From: Climacteris rufus
Taxonomy: Eukaryota; Chordata; Aves; Passeriformes; Climacteridae
DNA: 64,000 nucleotides
Assembly: GCA_013398175.1 (NCBI GenBank)
Contig: VZRZ01004912.1
Coordinates: 68,463 to 132,462, forward strand
Reading direction: 5' to 3'
This document shows, in pieces, positions 27,479 to 40,276 of the stretch (positions are counted from its first letter, which is position 1; each line of letters begins with the position of its first letter). A program made the position numbers and the translations under genes. The notes beneath the pieces are model-generated. The model searched no databases. It was not told the DNA's origin and was given only the letters and a program-made list of their open reading frames with translations.

Positions 27479-28587
27479 CTGCAATATACAAGTGGTATTT
27501 GCAAAGACAGAAAAGCATGACTACGGGGAAGATGATGGATAATAAATCAAGTTTTTCTGATTTTATTTAGAATACTATTTCTATCAGCTTGTCTGAAAGG
27601 CAAGTCCTCTCCTTTCTACCTTGACCTATTCTGTGAAGCATGAAAACAGATAGACACCTCTTTTGTGCACATTGTGTCCTGAACAGTCTATTTTAGAGCC
27701 TGACATCTGACAGATTTCTACCCTCAGTAACCTTATCCAATTATAGAACAAACAAGCTAATGGCTTACAGAAGTTCCATCTCACAAAGAGATATCAGGAA
27801 TGCATGCATGCATCTCTTTTTGTACAAACAAATTATATCCTGCTGGATTCTCCTGTTATTTGGACATGAGGTAAATCTACTTTCAGTTACAACTGAAAAA
27901 TCTTTCTGTTTGGTAATGATAAAAAAAAAAGTCATCAATAATGTACAGTCACTTTTCAGGATGAAAAATAAAGATAATTTGAGAAAAGTTAGCCTTACCC
28001 ACAAATTCCTTTTTTCTTGTTTTTTGGTTTTTGGGTTTTTTTGGTTGGTTGGGGTTTTTTTTTGTTTTGTTTTGTTTTGTTTTTTTGCACAGTTTCTTTC
28101 CTGCTCTCAGTTTGCACCATAGTGTCATGAAGTGGCTGGAGATACCAGGCCTAAGCATAACCTCTGGCACTGCAAAGTGTGCAGAAAAAGCCTCTCCTTC
28201 TTCCCTCTCTCCTTTTTTTTTTCTTCCTCTTCTGCAAGTGGCATGCAGGGGCAATGGCTTTCTTAGGTGCAAAGCAAAAAGCCAAAATAAAACATGTTAC
28301 ATTTCTGCCTTCAAATATTTGTTTTATTCTTTTTTGTCCTCTTTAAAATCAAAATTAGTAAGAAAAAATGGTAAATGAAGTTTTTGTAAGAGATGCCATG
28401 AATATATCCTTATTCAATGAATAAGCTACACCAGTCTTTGCACTGATGACACTGATGCTATACACATGCCATCCATATCTTACATTTTTCTAAGTCTGTA
28501 CCCTATCATTTAACAACATTTCACATTCACAGAAAGTTTTTCAACTCAGACACTTCAAGAATATTTCTTTTATATTCCTTCACATAC
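27479..28587 (-). other. Region between exon I and the candidate last exon
   Basis: This is about 1.1 kb. It contains a T/G-rich low-complexity run at 28020-28087 on the plus strand (A/C-rich in the transcript). It also has poly-T at about 28212-28221 and a short GCAT repeat near 27800-27813. It would be the last intron if the candidate exon is real. Confidence 0.6.
28020..28087. repeat. T/G-rich low-complexity tract
   Basis: Runs of T are separated by GG and G, ending in about four TTTTG units. Overlapping open frames on both strands here, rich in Phe/Gly or Lys/Pro/Asn, are artefacts of the tract. Confidence 0.9.
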
Positions 28588-28734
28588 CATCAAGACCATT
28601 ATGATGGCTGTAGTTTCTTTTTCCCAAAATACTTAATGAAGAGTGATTGGAGGGTGCAAGCAGTCGTTTTGCACTCGGACTTTGAAGGCTTGCTGTTGAC
28701 CTGATTACATTGGGTTTCACAGTAGGATGTATCT
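28588..28734 (-). CDS. MTA3: MTA3 exon I: C-terminal tail
   Basis: This 147-bp exon completes Glu (G|AG) and encodes 48 residues: IHPTVKPNVIRSTASLQSPS, AKRLLAPSNHSSLSILGKR and NYSHHNGLD, then one base (G). This closely matches the end of mammalian MTA3, where the short isoform continues with about eight residues after GLD. The acceptor is CTCAAACAG|AG and the donor is GATG|GTATGT. Reading past the donor gives Gly-Met and a TGA stop at 28580-28582, so intron retention would end the protein two residues later. The same splice phase (1) enters and leaves. Confidence 0.96.
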
Positions 28735-31700
28735 CTGTTTGAGACAAAAGGGAGACAGAGAGAGAAATTATATACACATGATTTTAAAATAAATAAAAAC
28801 AGTCTATTCCACCTATGAAATTTACTTTTGATTTTCAATGAAAGGAAAGTTTCTTCTGCACTTGTGTGTTTGCAGGACTTTGAACAACACTTCAAACATA
28901 AGTCCTCATACCCACAGATCCTCCATGTAAGAAAAATCTATTTCACTTTAGATTATCCAAGTCCAATACCATGGTGTAGAGATGTAAGGATTTGAGGTTG
29001 AAGAGCTAATAAATACAAACCAATTTGAAACAGGTCTGTGTTCATATTTTCCTACCATTTTGAGGTTTGTATTGAAGCTACACACCCACGGGGTTTTTTA
29101 GCAAGTAAATAAAAACATTTCACTATAGAGAAATCACTGCAATAGCTCAAGATATTCAATATTTTCTGTCACAATAACAAGCTTTAAGGGATCTTCCCAC
29201 ACACAAGTCACAAGGTGCAGAGTTCAGGGGACCAGCTACTGTAGGGTTCTGCAGCTAAAACTACCCCAAAACTGCAGTGGGAACACTCCCGTACAGAGTC
29301 ATTACTGGGAAGCTTCAAACATCCCAGAGTATGTAATAGGTTTCATGGAGCAGAATTATATTGGAAAAGGAGGAATAAAGAGGGTAAGAGGCAGTGAAGC
29401 ACATTTGGCCAGGATACTTCAGGGTGGCAGCTGTTGTGTTTGTCAAGAGCTGATACAGTTGCATGGAAATTTCTCAGTTATCTGTTAGATAAAAGTGGCA
29501 AAAGGAAGCCTCAGTAGGGCCTGCTTGTCCTTCACCAGGAAGCTGCTGAACCAATTAATTGATTCCCATCACACATTTGAGTTCAAAATGCCACCACTGT
29601 CTACAACCTTGGGTGTACCCAAATTTGTGTGGGAGGTCAGATGCCTGAGGACAGGTCCCATCCTCTGACACAGCCACAGGGCACCAGCTGCCAGCTCTGT
29701 GCAGGTGAGGAGGCACTTGCAGCCCAGTTACAGCAGTCCCCTGATGACCCCAGGCAGCAGAAGACACCTCTGGGCTGAGAAGGTGAGGGCAGAGTGGCTG
29801 AGAGTCAGCAGCAGAGTCAGCTGCCCAAGGTAAGACCAGAAAACAAAAATTAAGTACTTTCTAATTTGCAGCCCAGGTTTACACCTCCTGAAGAGTGCTT
29901 CTTTCTGCTATTCTGTTTATATGCAGATTTTACAGTGAGGTCAGGTATCCAAGGAGGAGGCTTTCCAGCCTCTGCCATTCATGGGTATCATTCAGGAGAA
30001 AGAGAAACCACTGCATAAAGTCAAAGTCCACTGCAATAACATGTTTTTCCTCTTACAGGAATGCCAAGAAGTCCAACATCCAAGTGCTCCCCCACCCTGC
30101 CTAGTGCTCTAGGTCTCTCAGCCTTGGTCGGGCTGTACTGGGAAGAGCAAGACCAACAATTTTCACAGTGGAAAAGACTTTGCTTAATTGTTCACCATTG
30201 GTTTGGTCAGGGCTTGCAATCACACTCTCCAAGCATGAACACCCTCACACAAGAAGCTTCAAGAAGATCAGCTAAGAAACACTAGAGCAGAGTAATACAT
30301 GGGCAAGTAGAATAGCAGAGAGGGAAGGCACAGGCAAACCAATCACTTCAGGGCAGACCTGTCACTGAATTTCACAGCACTTAAATAGATGAGAGCTTTT
30401 CACTGCCATTCACTGCAGTGTCTATCTCCTTTCCATATAAAAAGGGTTTTATCGTGTGTCCCATTTTTCTTGTTGTAGGGAACAAGCATCTTGTATTTTG
30501 CTATTTTACTAAAATGGGAACAGAGGCGTGCTTAATGCTGCGAACATCACTGATTACTAAGGCAAAACTTTAAATGAAAATAGAAACACTTGCGCCATTT
30601 GCTGAAGATACTTGGAATTTGCATTCTAAAATGCTCATTTGGCAATCTTTTCCAATTTTCTGAAGGAAATTGTAAATTTTCAAGGCTAATAACACTAAAA
30701 AATTATTTTATTTGTGAAAGAGCTCTAGCAGCAACCACAATAATCCTGGCAGCTGCATCAGCGTATGAGAACTCCTAAAATCCTTCCATCTATAGCCTAC
30801 AGGAGATGCAATTTTATATTTTCAGGGTGAGCAAACACTTGAGGAAGGAAGCATTTCCTTTCTTACACTTGTCTTCTGTTCAGAAGTCACTGATCCTCCA
30901 TTAGTTTACCACCAAGGCTGTCTTTTCTCTTTTTGCCTTAGAGGAAGGTAGCAAGACCAAGTTCTACGTTTAAGTTCTAGAAAATAAATCAATTAAACAG
31001 CCAGGACCACTTCCTGTGGATGTCTTTACATGTCACTTGACTCCCCCTCTACATATAGACTTGCTTCAAATACTTTCATGCTTTACACCACCACTTTCTA
31101 ACCAGCTGCTTCATCACACCTGAGTGGGGTAATGGGGCATTTCAGCAGTTTTGCCTGAATTATATTATCCCTTTATATTATTGTATTATGGAATAATATT
31201 AATTATCCATCTTATTTTTCCTGCTGCTCTTATCATTGTTTTATTGCCTAGCACTTCACTGAAAGTCTTCTAGCCACCTGCACCATTTGCTAACTCAGAG
31301 AACTGACTGTAGCATTCAAATTATCCCTTTACCCACATAATAAATAACCAGTTGGCCACATTCTGAAATAAAAATGAAACAGAAGTAAGAAGCAATGTTT
31401 CAGCAACATATTAGAAACCCATTTTATAGGACCAGATTGCAGCCTCAAACAAGTGAATAATAATGACAATGCTAAAAAACCTCTCTCATTATGTCAGTAG
31501 GTCAAAAAATAAAAAACCCAAAGTAAACAAAGAGAAGTTGAAGTCTTCTATTGAGTCACCTAAATAAAGGTCCTGGACTCCAGAGGTGCTTAGGCAGCTT
31601 CACTTTTCTCTTATCTCCCCTCAACACGTACCCCAGCTGGAAGTGTTTGCCTGGTTTCCTCGTTACTATGAGGTAATATAAGACATTTAATTAGACATGG

Positions 31701-33668
31701 GTTCACCTTAGGGACTTTGTTTTAGGGAGCACAGTGATGAGGTTTGAGATTACATGGGATTAGCCTCACATTGTGAGAGGGCAGGGACTAATTTTAATGC
31801 TTATCCTATCTCACCTGTGGAACTGGCAGCCAAGATGCAGAACAAGGATAAAGGGAAGTGATGGCCAGGGATGTGCAGGGTGCTGAAATCCTCTCTGCCT
31901 TACAAAAAAGGCTAAAAACAGTAGTGCCCTGAGACAAACTAACTGAATACCAATGAGAATTCACAACTCACAATGAGACATTCACAACTGAATGTCTGTG
32001 AGAATGGCACATGATTAATTTTTAAGAGAAAATAAATTCCTCCTGTATGAGTTATTACATGATATTTAATATTAATTTTTATGAAAAATATAGTGCAAGA
32101 TTCACATATTTGCTGAAACACACAAAAATCCCAAATAGACAAAAAATATCAAAACCAAACTAAACTTAAAAACTCCACCAAGCTAAATGGCAACCAACAA
32201 GCCTTTTTCTAGCCTTAGAGAGGTAGTTCAGATGCATGCATTCAACTACACTGGGTACACTTCACATCCTCATAAACAACAGTATTTTCCTTCAAGTGTA
32301 GTGAGATATCTTCACTTCCCATAAAGTCAAACACTGGGCAGACTCTACAGATACCGGACATATTTTAGCACTGTTAATCCTCTACCAGACCCACAGTGAA
32401 GTATGCAAAATGCTGTCTGACACTGTTCATCCATTAACTCCCATTAAACCTACAGACTTACATTCCCAGAGGGATCAAGATGACCCCTCAATAACTACAT
32501 AACATGGCACTAAAAACATGCAGTGTTTTCTAAGTTTACCCACGTTACCATTTCCTCTTTTGATGCACAGCCAAGTCAGCTGGATGAACCATCTCCTGTC
32601 AGGCTTCCCACTCTACGACCACAACTCCACCAAGTCAACCAAAGTAGTTCTTTCAACACACATAACACACACAGTTGGGATGCCTGTGGGAAATTATCAC
32701 TGGCTTTTTTATTAAACTTCAGGGCAGGAGGAATCAAAATTCAGTGAGAATGCCATGAATTCTTCATTGAAGTTAGGATTTTGATAAAATTGATGTTCTG
32801 GAAGAACAGTTGCAATCACATTAATAGCTGATCTCTATTTCAGTAAGGCAAGAGACTGTCACTGTTTACTTTGACCTAGTACAAAAAAACCTCCTGGTGA
32901 TGAAATTTTGAGCAAAACATCTGGACTAATCTCTGCACTCAGCTTCACTTCTGTAGAACAGGATTAATACATAGCAGAATTATTCACTGTTTCTCTGATC
33001 AATGGATTGATTTCTAAATTCATTTGAGGATTAACAGCCTCTGAGTTACCACAATTCTTATATGACTGTGCAAATATTTAATAGTCAGTGGCGGTTCCTT
33101 GCAGGGAATCACTATTAATAAAATTTTTCCTGTCTCCATTAACTTTTCCTCTTCCCATAACTTACGGGTTCATTGTCCTCTTGGCTGTGAACTTTGTACA
33201 GATTTCAGTGCACCTTTTATATTTATGTCATCAAATTACAAGATATGTGTCTTGGTGTGGCTGAGGTCCCCTTCTTTTAAGCAAAAAGTGGATTCAAAGG
33301 GCACAGTAGAGCAGACCTGAGCATATTGATTATCTCCCCTTAGAGCAGTTTTTTTTTTGTTTTGTTTTGGTTTTTTTTAATTTATTTATTTAGACAGCAG
33401 ACTATTTTTCACATTCTAAATTACATCATGTTTCACTCTGGCACATTAAACCTTAAAGTATCAGGAAGACTTCTGCCTATACCCTGCAAATTCAACCATG
33501 CAGTTTTGCAGCTGATAGTGGACCACCGTTATTATTAATTTATAAACTTCAGGCTTTTTTCTTGTTACTGAAAGCATAAATATCTCTTTCTATGCATACG
33601 AGATCATGAAGCTTCAGTACACACTGAATGTTCATTTGGTTTGTTCTTCTGTGGAGGCAGATACGCAC
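28735..33668 (-). other. MTA3: MTA3 intron H-I
   Basis: This 4.9-kb intron has a slightly GC-richer patch at about 29560-30290 with short plus- and minus-strand open frames but no recognisable protein. It also has a T/G-rich low-complexity run at 33347-33391. No exon was identified between H and I. Confidence 0.8.
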
Positions 33669-33755
33669 CTAAATACCCAATGATACATGACAGTGGTTTT
33701 CTGGTGTTTTTTATCTTCAGAGGATTTCCAGCAAGTTCACAATGTCGATCTGCAT
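33669..33755 (-). CDS. MTA3: MTA3 exon H: C-terminal tail
   Basis: This 87-bp exon has no open frame long enough to be obvious by itself. It was found by searching the G-H-I gap for the residues expected between exons G and I. It completes Tyr (T|AT) and encodes ADRHCELAGNPLKIKNTRKP followed by LSCIIGYL, then one base (G) of Glu. Human MTA3 has a matching stretch beginning ADRHAELSGSPLK and ending IIGYLE. The acceptor is AATTCTCAG|ATGC and the donor is TTTAG|GTGCGT. Its phase is 1 at both ends, so skipping it would keep the frame and remove 29 residues. Confidence 0.95.
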
Positions 33756-35206
33756 CTGAGAATTTTAAAGAATAAAACTCAGTTTAAATATTTTACCATT
33801 ACAAATAGAATTAGGACACACCAACTAGTTTCTGATTTGCAATTTTAACATAAATTTTTCTTTTTAGCCCACATTCTCCTTATTTTCATCAATACTTCTG
33901 ATAATGGATATTTAAAGGCAGGACATGTCCTCATCTATGCAAGTGATGTTATGATTTTTTTTTAAGTTAATGTAACATTTAACACCAGTTTGATTGGGTT
34001 TTTTGCTTACAAAGTCTTTCTGGAGTTAGTCAGCCAGGCAAATGAAACACAGATGAAACATGAGTTCTAAATGAAATGCACTTCTGGCTATTAAAAATAA
34101 TTTACATTGAATTATTTTTTTGCTTTCTGCAAGCTTTTCTGTCTCTAAATGGGGTAATACAGGATTAAAAGCTGGCACTACTGATTTTTGTCATACAACC
34201 CTTCACTGTAAAATTTCGAACAAAATGGTCAGTTGTACCAAGTATTCCAGAGCTCAAAGGTCTCAAGGATTGTAACTATCTGCAAAGGACATGAAAACTA
34301 GCAGTGCAGCAACTGCCTTAAATTTCATGCTGCTGCTATGAACACACAAGCAGAGATTCTGTCCATGTGTCCCAAACACAGTGTTACAATAAAGAGGTTC
34401 ATGCTTAGACAATGAAGTCAATCAAAGCAAAAATTCACAAGGCACTAGGTTTCAGTAGATAAGGTCAAGACTACTGGAAACATGCTAATTTTTTTCTGAT
34501 TATTCAGAATGACTGGGTTATCTGTCTTCGAAGAGCACATAAAAATCCCCATATAGAGCTTCCAGTACTCCTAGAACACAGGTACTCTCTTTTGTACAAA
34601 AGAGCATTCACATAGTGATTGTATAGACTGAGAATTTTCTCACATGGAATTACTTCCCACAAATACCTACCTACATGTACTCCTTTCTTTGTATAGGTTT
34701 TGCACATGCACGTGCAGATGTGCATTTTCTAACAGGCTTTACAGGAGGTACACATTATAAATAGACTATGATTGCAACTCCACCCTTTCACCAAATTCTT
34801 CCTGTTTGCTTCACTCCAGCACGTGAGACAGAGCACATAGTCACAGGAAGAGGATAAGACACCACAAAGAACAATTTACAAACGCTTTACCTATTCTATC
34901 TACCTGTGTGCAAAAACTATGAAGTTCATGAATTCATAGCAATGACTGGAGTAAGTATTGCAGGTGTTCAAGCAGACTTTTTCAGTGCAGTAGACAAAGC
35001 ATAGCTTGTCGCAATAACGACACGAAAGGAGACAGACACCGGTTGAGCAAGGAACAAAAACTGTGGAGGGACCTGCTCGTCTTTGTTTTATATCTGTCTG
35101 ATAAACCACTGTGGATTGGAGGAGACAAAGAGCCTCCCCTCAATCACACTGGTCAAAGGAAATATCCATCAAACTTCTGTGCCCAGGAGAAAGGAATTTA
35201 AATAAA

Positions 35207-35250
35207 AAGATACCATTACAATAACATGGCTATGTTTACAAAGAATGACA
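35207..35250. repeat. Locus sharing the foldback core
   Basis: 'aaagata', 'acaataacatggctatgttt' and 'acaaa' line up with 53299-53340 of the foldback element at about 36 of 45 positions with one gap. The arms beyond the core are barely recognisable (for example 'gaactg..aaaact' to the right). It is either a very decayed relative or a partial chance match around a palindrome. Confidence 0.4.
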
Positions 35251-36059
35251 ACATCCAGAACTGCAAAACTCAGGGCAACAATAACTTACTTTAATATATT
35301 AAGGAAACTACCTGAAATTCTGGAAAAGCCAGCTGGTATTTGGGCAACCCAAAGGTTTCAGAGCCCTAATGCTGAGTACACAAAGTACTTTATTATTTTC
35401 TCTTAATCACAAAATATACTGTTCTCAAGGAGAAAAAAATGCACAAACCTGGTTCCTGTAATATTTTTAATATTCCACAGCACCTGAAATATTTTAAGTG
35501 ATAGAGCAGAACGATGTATCTCCACAGACTCCCTCAGTAAAATAAGCACAGGCTATACAGTATCTTACAGTTACTTTGAGAACAGCAAAACATCATCTAA
35601 GAAGTAATTAGAAGAAGTAATTACAAAGAAAATTTTCCATCTACGTGTCTTCACTGTAAAAAAAGATAATGAATCACGGAGTGATATGAATATGCTGACT
35701 GAGAGTACAGAGTGCAGGGACAGCACAATTTCCATGCTTGAGATAAAGCATTTTCACCAAAGGTGAGTATTCCAAAGCACACCTACCTATTGAAACAGTT
35801 ATGTATGTTTAATAGCAGCAAACTTTGATCCACAATAGGGTACTCCCATAAACAGTGTAATAAAGTTTATGATCTTTCTGCAGAACACAGAGAAGTTGGA
35901 TTGTGCATCACTCTCACGTGTAAAACCATGAATAAAATTTAGGTAGGAAGTTATCAAAACATCCAAAATTGAAACCAAATCTTAAAATCAAATATGAGCT
36001 TCTATATGAACAATAAAAATCTTAGTAAGATCAGTGAAATTGTGGAAGCTATGAGAAAA

Positions 36060-37200
36060 AAATACATTTATAAAAAGAAGGAGTCTTACATTCTTCAAAC
36101 ATAGCAAAAGCAGAAAGTGCAGTGGTGTCTGTAGCTTATGAAGGTGTGAGGAAAATACAAAAGAAAGATAAAAGCACAGCAGGAAAGCTGAATGCATTCC
36201 TTGCATCAGTGTTCACAGCAGGAGCATTTAAAGAAGCTCACTTCCAAAACACTTCTACAAGGAAACTATGAGAACTGTGTCATGTGACAGTGTCTATAGG
36301 AAATATTTCAAACAGACTAGTTAATGAGTAAAACCTAGTTACCAGGACCAGGTGGAATTCATCCAAACAAACTGCTGAGCACACACGCTGCCAGTGTTCA
36401 GTGAACGCTTAAATGGTCTTGGTTCAAGAGAACAAAAACAGGGCAAATGTGATAACATTCTTCAGTAAGCAGGTCTGCAGAGTGGCAGAAGGTTGCATTA
36501 TTAATAGAGACACATGGTTAAATATGGAAACATCAAAGGAGCCAACAAAGATCTTGCAAAGGGAAAACAAGTATAATGTGTTCTCACTATTCAGCCATGT
36601 GTCCTTGCAGCAAGAAGGATGAAGGTGTCCTGGGCCTTACGTGCCCTCAGCAGGGTGAGGGAGGGATGGAAAATTCCCTCAGTCCATGGAAAACTATGGC
36701 CAGACCCCATATTCAGCTCTGGGATCCCCACTATTGAAGAGATACAGACACACTGGAGCACGTCCAGCTGATGGACAGCCACCAGGCTGATTTGGCCTTT
36801 TGAGTACAGGACATACCCAGAGTCTGAGGGAAGTGGCTCTGGGCAGCTGTGAGACGAGAAGGACAAGGGGACACCTGGTTGCCACCTCAGCCTCCCAGTA
36901 GCAGTGGACAGAGACACCAAGCCAGATCCTTCTCTGAGGAATGCAGGGACAGGACAACATCTGTGGCAGCAGCCAAAGCTGGGAGACAGGAAATGGTTAG
37001 ATTTAAGGACAAGATTCTTTAGTCTGAGGTTGATCAAACACTGGAGCAGGTGCCCAGAGAAGTTGTGCGGTCTCCATCCTTGGACATATAGAAAGCTCAT
37101 CTGGACAAAAGGCCCATGAGCTCATTAACTTTATGCAAGAGGTGGGATTAGCGACCTCCAGGGTCCCTTCCTACTTACATGGCCTATAAACCAGTAACTG
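36060..37200 (+). mobile_element. Decayed CR1 LINE with internal deletion
   Basis: Separate blocks on the plus strand read like CR1 ORF2 in order. AGKLNAFLASVFTA at about 36180-36221 matches the start of the reverse-transcriptase region. PGPGGIHPNKLL at about 36346-36381 matches the GPDGIHP motif. RANVITFF at about 36440 matches the following ANVxPxF motif. After a gap the 3' end follows: 'gaaatggttagatttaagga', 'actggagcaggtgcccagagaagttgtg' split over 37040-37070, and 'gtgggattag.gacctccagggtcccttcc' up to about 37170. Most of the RT palm is missing and frames are broken. The 169-codon minus-strand reading frame at 36591-37100 is antisense to this element and not a gene. Limits are approximate. 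Confidence 0.85.
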
Positions 37201-40200
37201 TTGGTGTCACAGGTCTGCCACGATCCTCTGAAGGGATTATGACACGTACACATGCAGCTGATCTGGCATCCGACTTGGCATTTAAATGAGCTTTGACCAA
37301 ACCTCACCAAAGATCTCTGCTGTCCAGCTGTTACAGGGTAAAAGAGGCTTTTTCAGGAATTGGCACCTTATAAAATTAACTGTCTACGTAATCCCCAAAT
37401 TATCTGTGCTGTTCAATGCATAAAAGGTCGGGAAAAGAGGTGATTAGAGAGTTAAAACTTCCTGATAAGAAATTTCTGAGCATAACCAAAGCTAAAAACT
37501 GATGGTGAAGGCTAGCAGCAGCATCAAGCAACACATGTAAATGAATTCTGAAGGTGTAAAAGAATCGTAACATACAGATATAATGATGGCTTCTACACCA
37601 TCATACAGCAGAAGAGTATTCTTGGAGTCAGAGACAACAGCTTTCTAAAAATATCTAGACAATACTAAAAAGAAATCAAAATCAGAATGTTTGAAGTTAT
37701 GATAAGAAAATAGAAAACATGTGACTTTCTGTGAGAAAGCTGTATCTTGAACTGCACATAATTTGGGGCAGCATAACCCAAAGAGGATACAGCACAATTA
37801 GAAAAACGCTAGGAAACAACATTACAAACCACAGTGTGAAGCACATTCTTTATGAGGCTTTAAACATGCCAAATGTGATGACTGATGTGGGTATTATAGA
37901 GGTGAATGAAATCAGGAATGCCAAGAAGATGATGATAACAAATGAGGCTGTGCTTTTAGATCTCAAAGTATTTTCTAATTATTTCCTTTTTTAAAAAAAT
38001 AGATTTGTAGGTCTCTTAAGCTTAGAGAGACTCTGAGCAAGTTATTTCTTTGACATTCCATCATATGTCTGTCAGAATGCAAATTATCATCTAATGAATG
38101 TAGTGGGCTTTAGGTATTCCCTGAATTGCATTTTTCTTAGAAACTTCGGGAAAAAAAAATAAGTGTGCTCTTTCAACTATTTTGCTAGCTACTGAAATCT
38201 GGAACAAATTGTATTCAAAGTTAGCAGCAGAGAAAATATTTTCATCCTACATACAGCCAAAAGCTCTTCCATAGGTATCAAAATCAAGGATGCAAAACAT
38301 AGCTGGTGAAACTATACCTATAAATGTTACTCAATTCAGATGAATGGGTAGTTTTAAGTCAGTAAAAGACAAAATTTATCCTTACAAAGACAAATCAATA
38401 ACATTTTGCATATTCTACTGTTTTCACTCGTTGTTGTTTCATCAAATTAGATCACAAGCAAGATCTGTGTACCAAATTTGTTAATAAATCTGAAGACTTT
38501 AAGGTATGATGTTTCATCACGATCACTGTACCCATTTCCAGATAACTGTACATATATTATATAGAAAATATATTACCATGCACTGAAAACATTTTGACAA
38601 TCATGTCTACCCAGACAGCATGTAGTTATCCAGATTTAAATTACTATAATTAATACATATAGTTATATTGATAAAGCTATATCCAAGCAATAGAAAAAAA
38701 AATCCCTCCAAACTCTCCCTGTGCTGAAGTAATCATATTTACAGACGCATGGCACACTGCCAGGCATTTATCAACCTGCCTGTGAGCTGGAAACAGATCC
38801 CATCTTATCAGTGACTGTTGAGAAGAATGCTCACTTTGCTTTTCTCTAATTAAGAGACCTTCCACAGACAGGATGGTTTTGCTTAACTTTCTTAATACAT
38901 GTAAGATATTAAAAATAAAAAAGAGATAGCACAGTAAAGCATGAGAGTTTCCTCTTACCAAACAGTTCACCAATTTTAATTATTCCTGAAAATCCATCAG
39001 ACAAGTTTATTGTCAACAGCTACAGAAAGTCTATTAAGTTCAGGCAGAACAAAGTTTGAACTTTCCATGATGGGCTGAGCTCCTAGCAGGAGGTGCTGCG
39101 CCTTCTCAACCTCCTGCTGGCCATCCTGAGATTGAACTGGGATGTAAATGCACCATCTCCACTACCTCCGGCTGGCATCTGAGCAGGGGTTATGCTACAG
39201 GGTTCATTAATGAGAAAAATCTAACTCTCTGCACTAACTGAAGGAATAAAGGACACAGAGTAGGACCTTGTTTTCTGCCAGTGGATATAATGGGCTGAGG
39301 GAGAGGATGTAGGTGAAATTACGATAAAAAAAATGTTCTGTTGAAACCTGGTTTCATCTAAACGATGTTTGGGCCTTAGGTTATCATTCTCAGAGGCTTC
39401 CATGCTCCTCCAAGACAACAGGAGAACCTGCAGATGCATTCAGGTACACAGGTGGAATGCAAAAATCAATTTATTTTATGAGTAAGCTCTGACATGCTTG
39501 TTCAGACAGTCTTTCTCAGATCTGGGAATTAGTTTCATTTACAACCTGGCACTTCAACAAATTGCACAAGACTAAGAGGGCATAAAACCTGGTATGCTGC
39601 TGGGATAAGTGCCCTACCAATCCTGCTACCTTCAGATTTTATGGTTTCTGAGTGTTGTTATGGTGCCTAATGTAATATAGTTGGGAAATGCAGTTACATT
39701 TTCAAGAACTGGTTTGGCACACACAAAATCAGGTGAGTCTGACAAAGCCTCTAAGCAGTCATTAGATTCAAGTTTCAGCACAATAATATGGAAAACAAAT
39801 TCCGAATCAGTTCTTGGGCACTGTAACCATCTCATGCCATATCACATCAGGGGTGACCTGGTACTCTGGCCAGATTATTATCTAAGCATGACTGTAACCT
39901 TTCTAACACCAACACAAATACTCATTCAATAGTGTAATTACTCAGTGGATCTAGCATAGGAAATCATTGCTGCTAATTAACTATCTTGTTTGAATATTTA
40001 AAAATTACTTGCCTCAAGATAACCTTAGGAAAGGATTCAGGGCATTCTCAGGAAAAGAGAAACTGGTTATAACATTAAAATCTACAGGGTGCACTGAGAA
40101 CAGGTCACCAGATGTAAGTACAGGAATGAAACTACAAAACAATTCTTTTCTTTACTTACTTTTTGGCTTTGCTAAAGCAAGAATACAATAGCAATGCAGC

Positions 40201-40254
40201 TAAGAGCACTGCAATGATTCCACAGAGAGATTGGCACAAACAGAACACGTCGGG

Positions 40255-40276
40255 GTGTGTATATGTGTGTGTGTGT
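40255..40276. repeat. TG/TA microsatellite
   Basis: This is a 22-nt alternating purine-pyrimidine run, mostly TG with one internal TATA step, and it is likely to vary in length between individuals. Confidence 0.85.

Noticed and set aside
27949..28378. Overlapping open frames of about 100 codons on both strands
   Set aside because: They arise from the T/G-rich low-complexity tract and have skewed composition (poly-Phe/Gly or Lys/Pro/Asn).
30190..30230. 'caccattggtttggtcag' resembling the tail of an ancient CR1
   Set aside because: No other CR1 landmark is found upstream, so it is probably a chance match.
36591..37100. 169-codon minus-strand reading frame
   Set aside because: It is the antisense of a CR1 LINE whose sense strand shows clear CR1 3' landmarks, and its translation resembles no protein.
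38020..38080. 'ctctgagcaagttatttc' resembling a MIR/CORE-SINE stretch
   Set aside because: The match is short and the expected following core sequence is not present.
39060..39180. GC-richer patch that might be a SINE or exon
   Set aside because: No tRNA-like boxes, splice-bounded frame or poly-A end could be recognised.
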